Origin: Nitrospira sp.
GTDB lineage: Bacteria; Nitrospirota; Nitrospiria; Nitrospirales; Nitrospiraceae
Length of the DNA: 6,205 nt
Reading direction: 5' to 3'
Assembly (NCBI GenBank): GCA_012032965.1
Contig: JAAUPT010000113.1
Location: forward strand, 1-6,205
Each line of letters opens with the position of its first letter. Positions within the stretch are counted from its first letter, which is position 1. The notes under the pieces were generated by a model that made no database searches, was not told where the DNA came from, and was given only the letters and a program-made list of their open reading frames with translations. Below are positions 5,740 to 6,205 of the stretch, piece after piece. The position numbers were made by a program, and so were the translations under genes.

Positions 5740-6205
5740 CTATGGCACGCGCAGTCGATCACGGAGTCCTGATGAGACAGTCATCTTTCCTTCATCATCG
5801 ATGATGATTGCGTCGACATCAGGCAAGCGCTCTACCAACGCCATCCCTTCTTCAGGCCCCAACACAAAAATACCTGTATCCAATCCGTCGGCCACCGTCC
5901 CTTCTTTTGCCACGATCGTCACACTCTGACACGCGCGTGCCGGCTGCAAGGTCCGCGGGTCCAAAATATGATGATACCGGATGCCATTCCGTTCGAAGAA
6001 TCGTTCATAGTCTCCAGCCGTAGAGATCGCTTCATCCTTCAACTCGACTACCGTCCGCAACGAACCCTCCTGACGCGGATGCCTGATCCCGACAGGAAAT
6101 CCTTTTCGATCCGGAAGGACACCGAATGTCTTGATATCGCCTGATAAGGCGACAACTCCTCCCGTGGCACCAGCCCGTTTCATCTCCTTGACGGCCCGAT
6201 CAGCC
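5740..6205 (-). CDS. apbE: ApbE-family FAD:protein FMN transferase, 3' part (N-terminus outside window)
   Basis: ApbE enzymes transfer FMN from FAD to a Ser/Thr of target proteins, usually outside the cytoplasmic membrane, for example in Nqr/Rnf or other flavinylated redox systems. The visible 154 codons cover the C-terminal half and read in frame to the window edge, where ADRAV corresponds to the family's KGYAADRAV-like motif. The ATG at 6183 is therefore an internal Met, not the start. Other family marks are SGDIKTFG (where most members have GGDI), ISTAGDYERFF, the signature HHILDPRT and the metal-binding ADGLDT, followed by LGPEEGMALVERLPDVDAII. The frame is clean to the TAG at 5740-5742. 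The gene converges on tonB with a 14-base gap, so it belongs to another transcription unit. Its flavinylation target cannot be read from this window. Confidence 0.9.
   Translation of the reverse strand, partial: ADRAVKEMKRAGATGGVVALSGDIKTFGVLPDRKGFPVGIRHPRQEGSLRTVVELKDEAISTAGDYERFFERNGIRYHHILDPRTLQPARACQSVTIVAKEGTVADGLDTGIFVLGPEEGMALVERLPDVDAIIIDDEGKMTVSSGLRDRLRVP

Noticed and set aside
5792..5807. A 16-base perfect palindrome, tcatcatcgatgatga, resembling an operator
   Set aside because: It lies inside the apbE coding region and is produced by consecutive Ile and Asp codons (IIIDDE on the - strand); it is far from any promoter.
1..6205. CRISPR array, tRNA, rRNA, insertion sequence or prophage element
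   Set aside because: No regularly spaced repeats, RNA-gene-like folds, transposase motifs or inverted terminal repeats were seen; nearly every base is in an assigned gene.

Overview
This window comes from a Gram-negative bacterium: it encodes a TonB/ExbB/ExbD system, which only makes sense with an outer membrane. The sequence is moderately GC-rich by eye. The short type-2 ExbB/ExbD pair, the gene order and the protein style fit Nitrospirota (Nitrospira-like), but that is only a guess. Almost all of the window is coding and no stretch over 300 bases lacks a gene.

Layout on the + strand: (i) 1 to about 170, an internal fragment of a cytochrome P450 whose frame then runs into foreign sequence; (ii) about 120-1210, a periplasmic ferric-iron-binding protein (FbpA/FutA type) whose normal start is missing at the P450 junction; (iii) 1227-2809, a double-domain iron ABC permease (FbpB type); (iv) 2814-3943, its ATPase (FbpC type); (v) 3962-4081, a possible 39-residue peptide; (vi) 4069-4501 exbB, (vii) 4485-4859 exbD and (viii) 4859-5725 tonB, tightly overlapped. 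On the - strand, converging on tonB, lies the 3' part of an ApbE-type FAD:protein FMN transferase (5740 to the window end).

Together the + strand genes form an iron-acquisition cassette. TonB-ExbB-ExbD would energise outer-membrane iron-complex receptors with the proton gradient, and FbpABC would capture ferric iron in the periplasm and pump it into the cytoplasm. No TonB-dependent receptor or Fur box is visible here.

The most striking feature is damage. Four consecutive genes (fbpA, fbpB, fbpC, exbB) carry six single-base frameshifts, four -1 and two +1. Each lies in a short homopolymer run of 2-4 identical bases, and each is repaired by changing the run by one base to give uninterrupted, family-typical protein. 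There are no other in-frame stops, and exbD, tonB and the visible apbE are clean. This looks more like sequencing or assembly indels than natural decay. The P450/fbpA junction could likewise be an assembly misjoin or a real deletion. I do not see a convincing undescribed system; the 39-codon ORF coupled to exbB is the only unassigned element.
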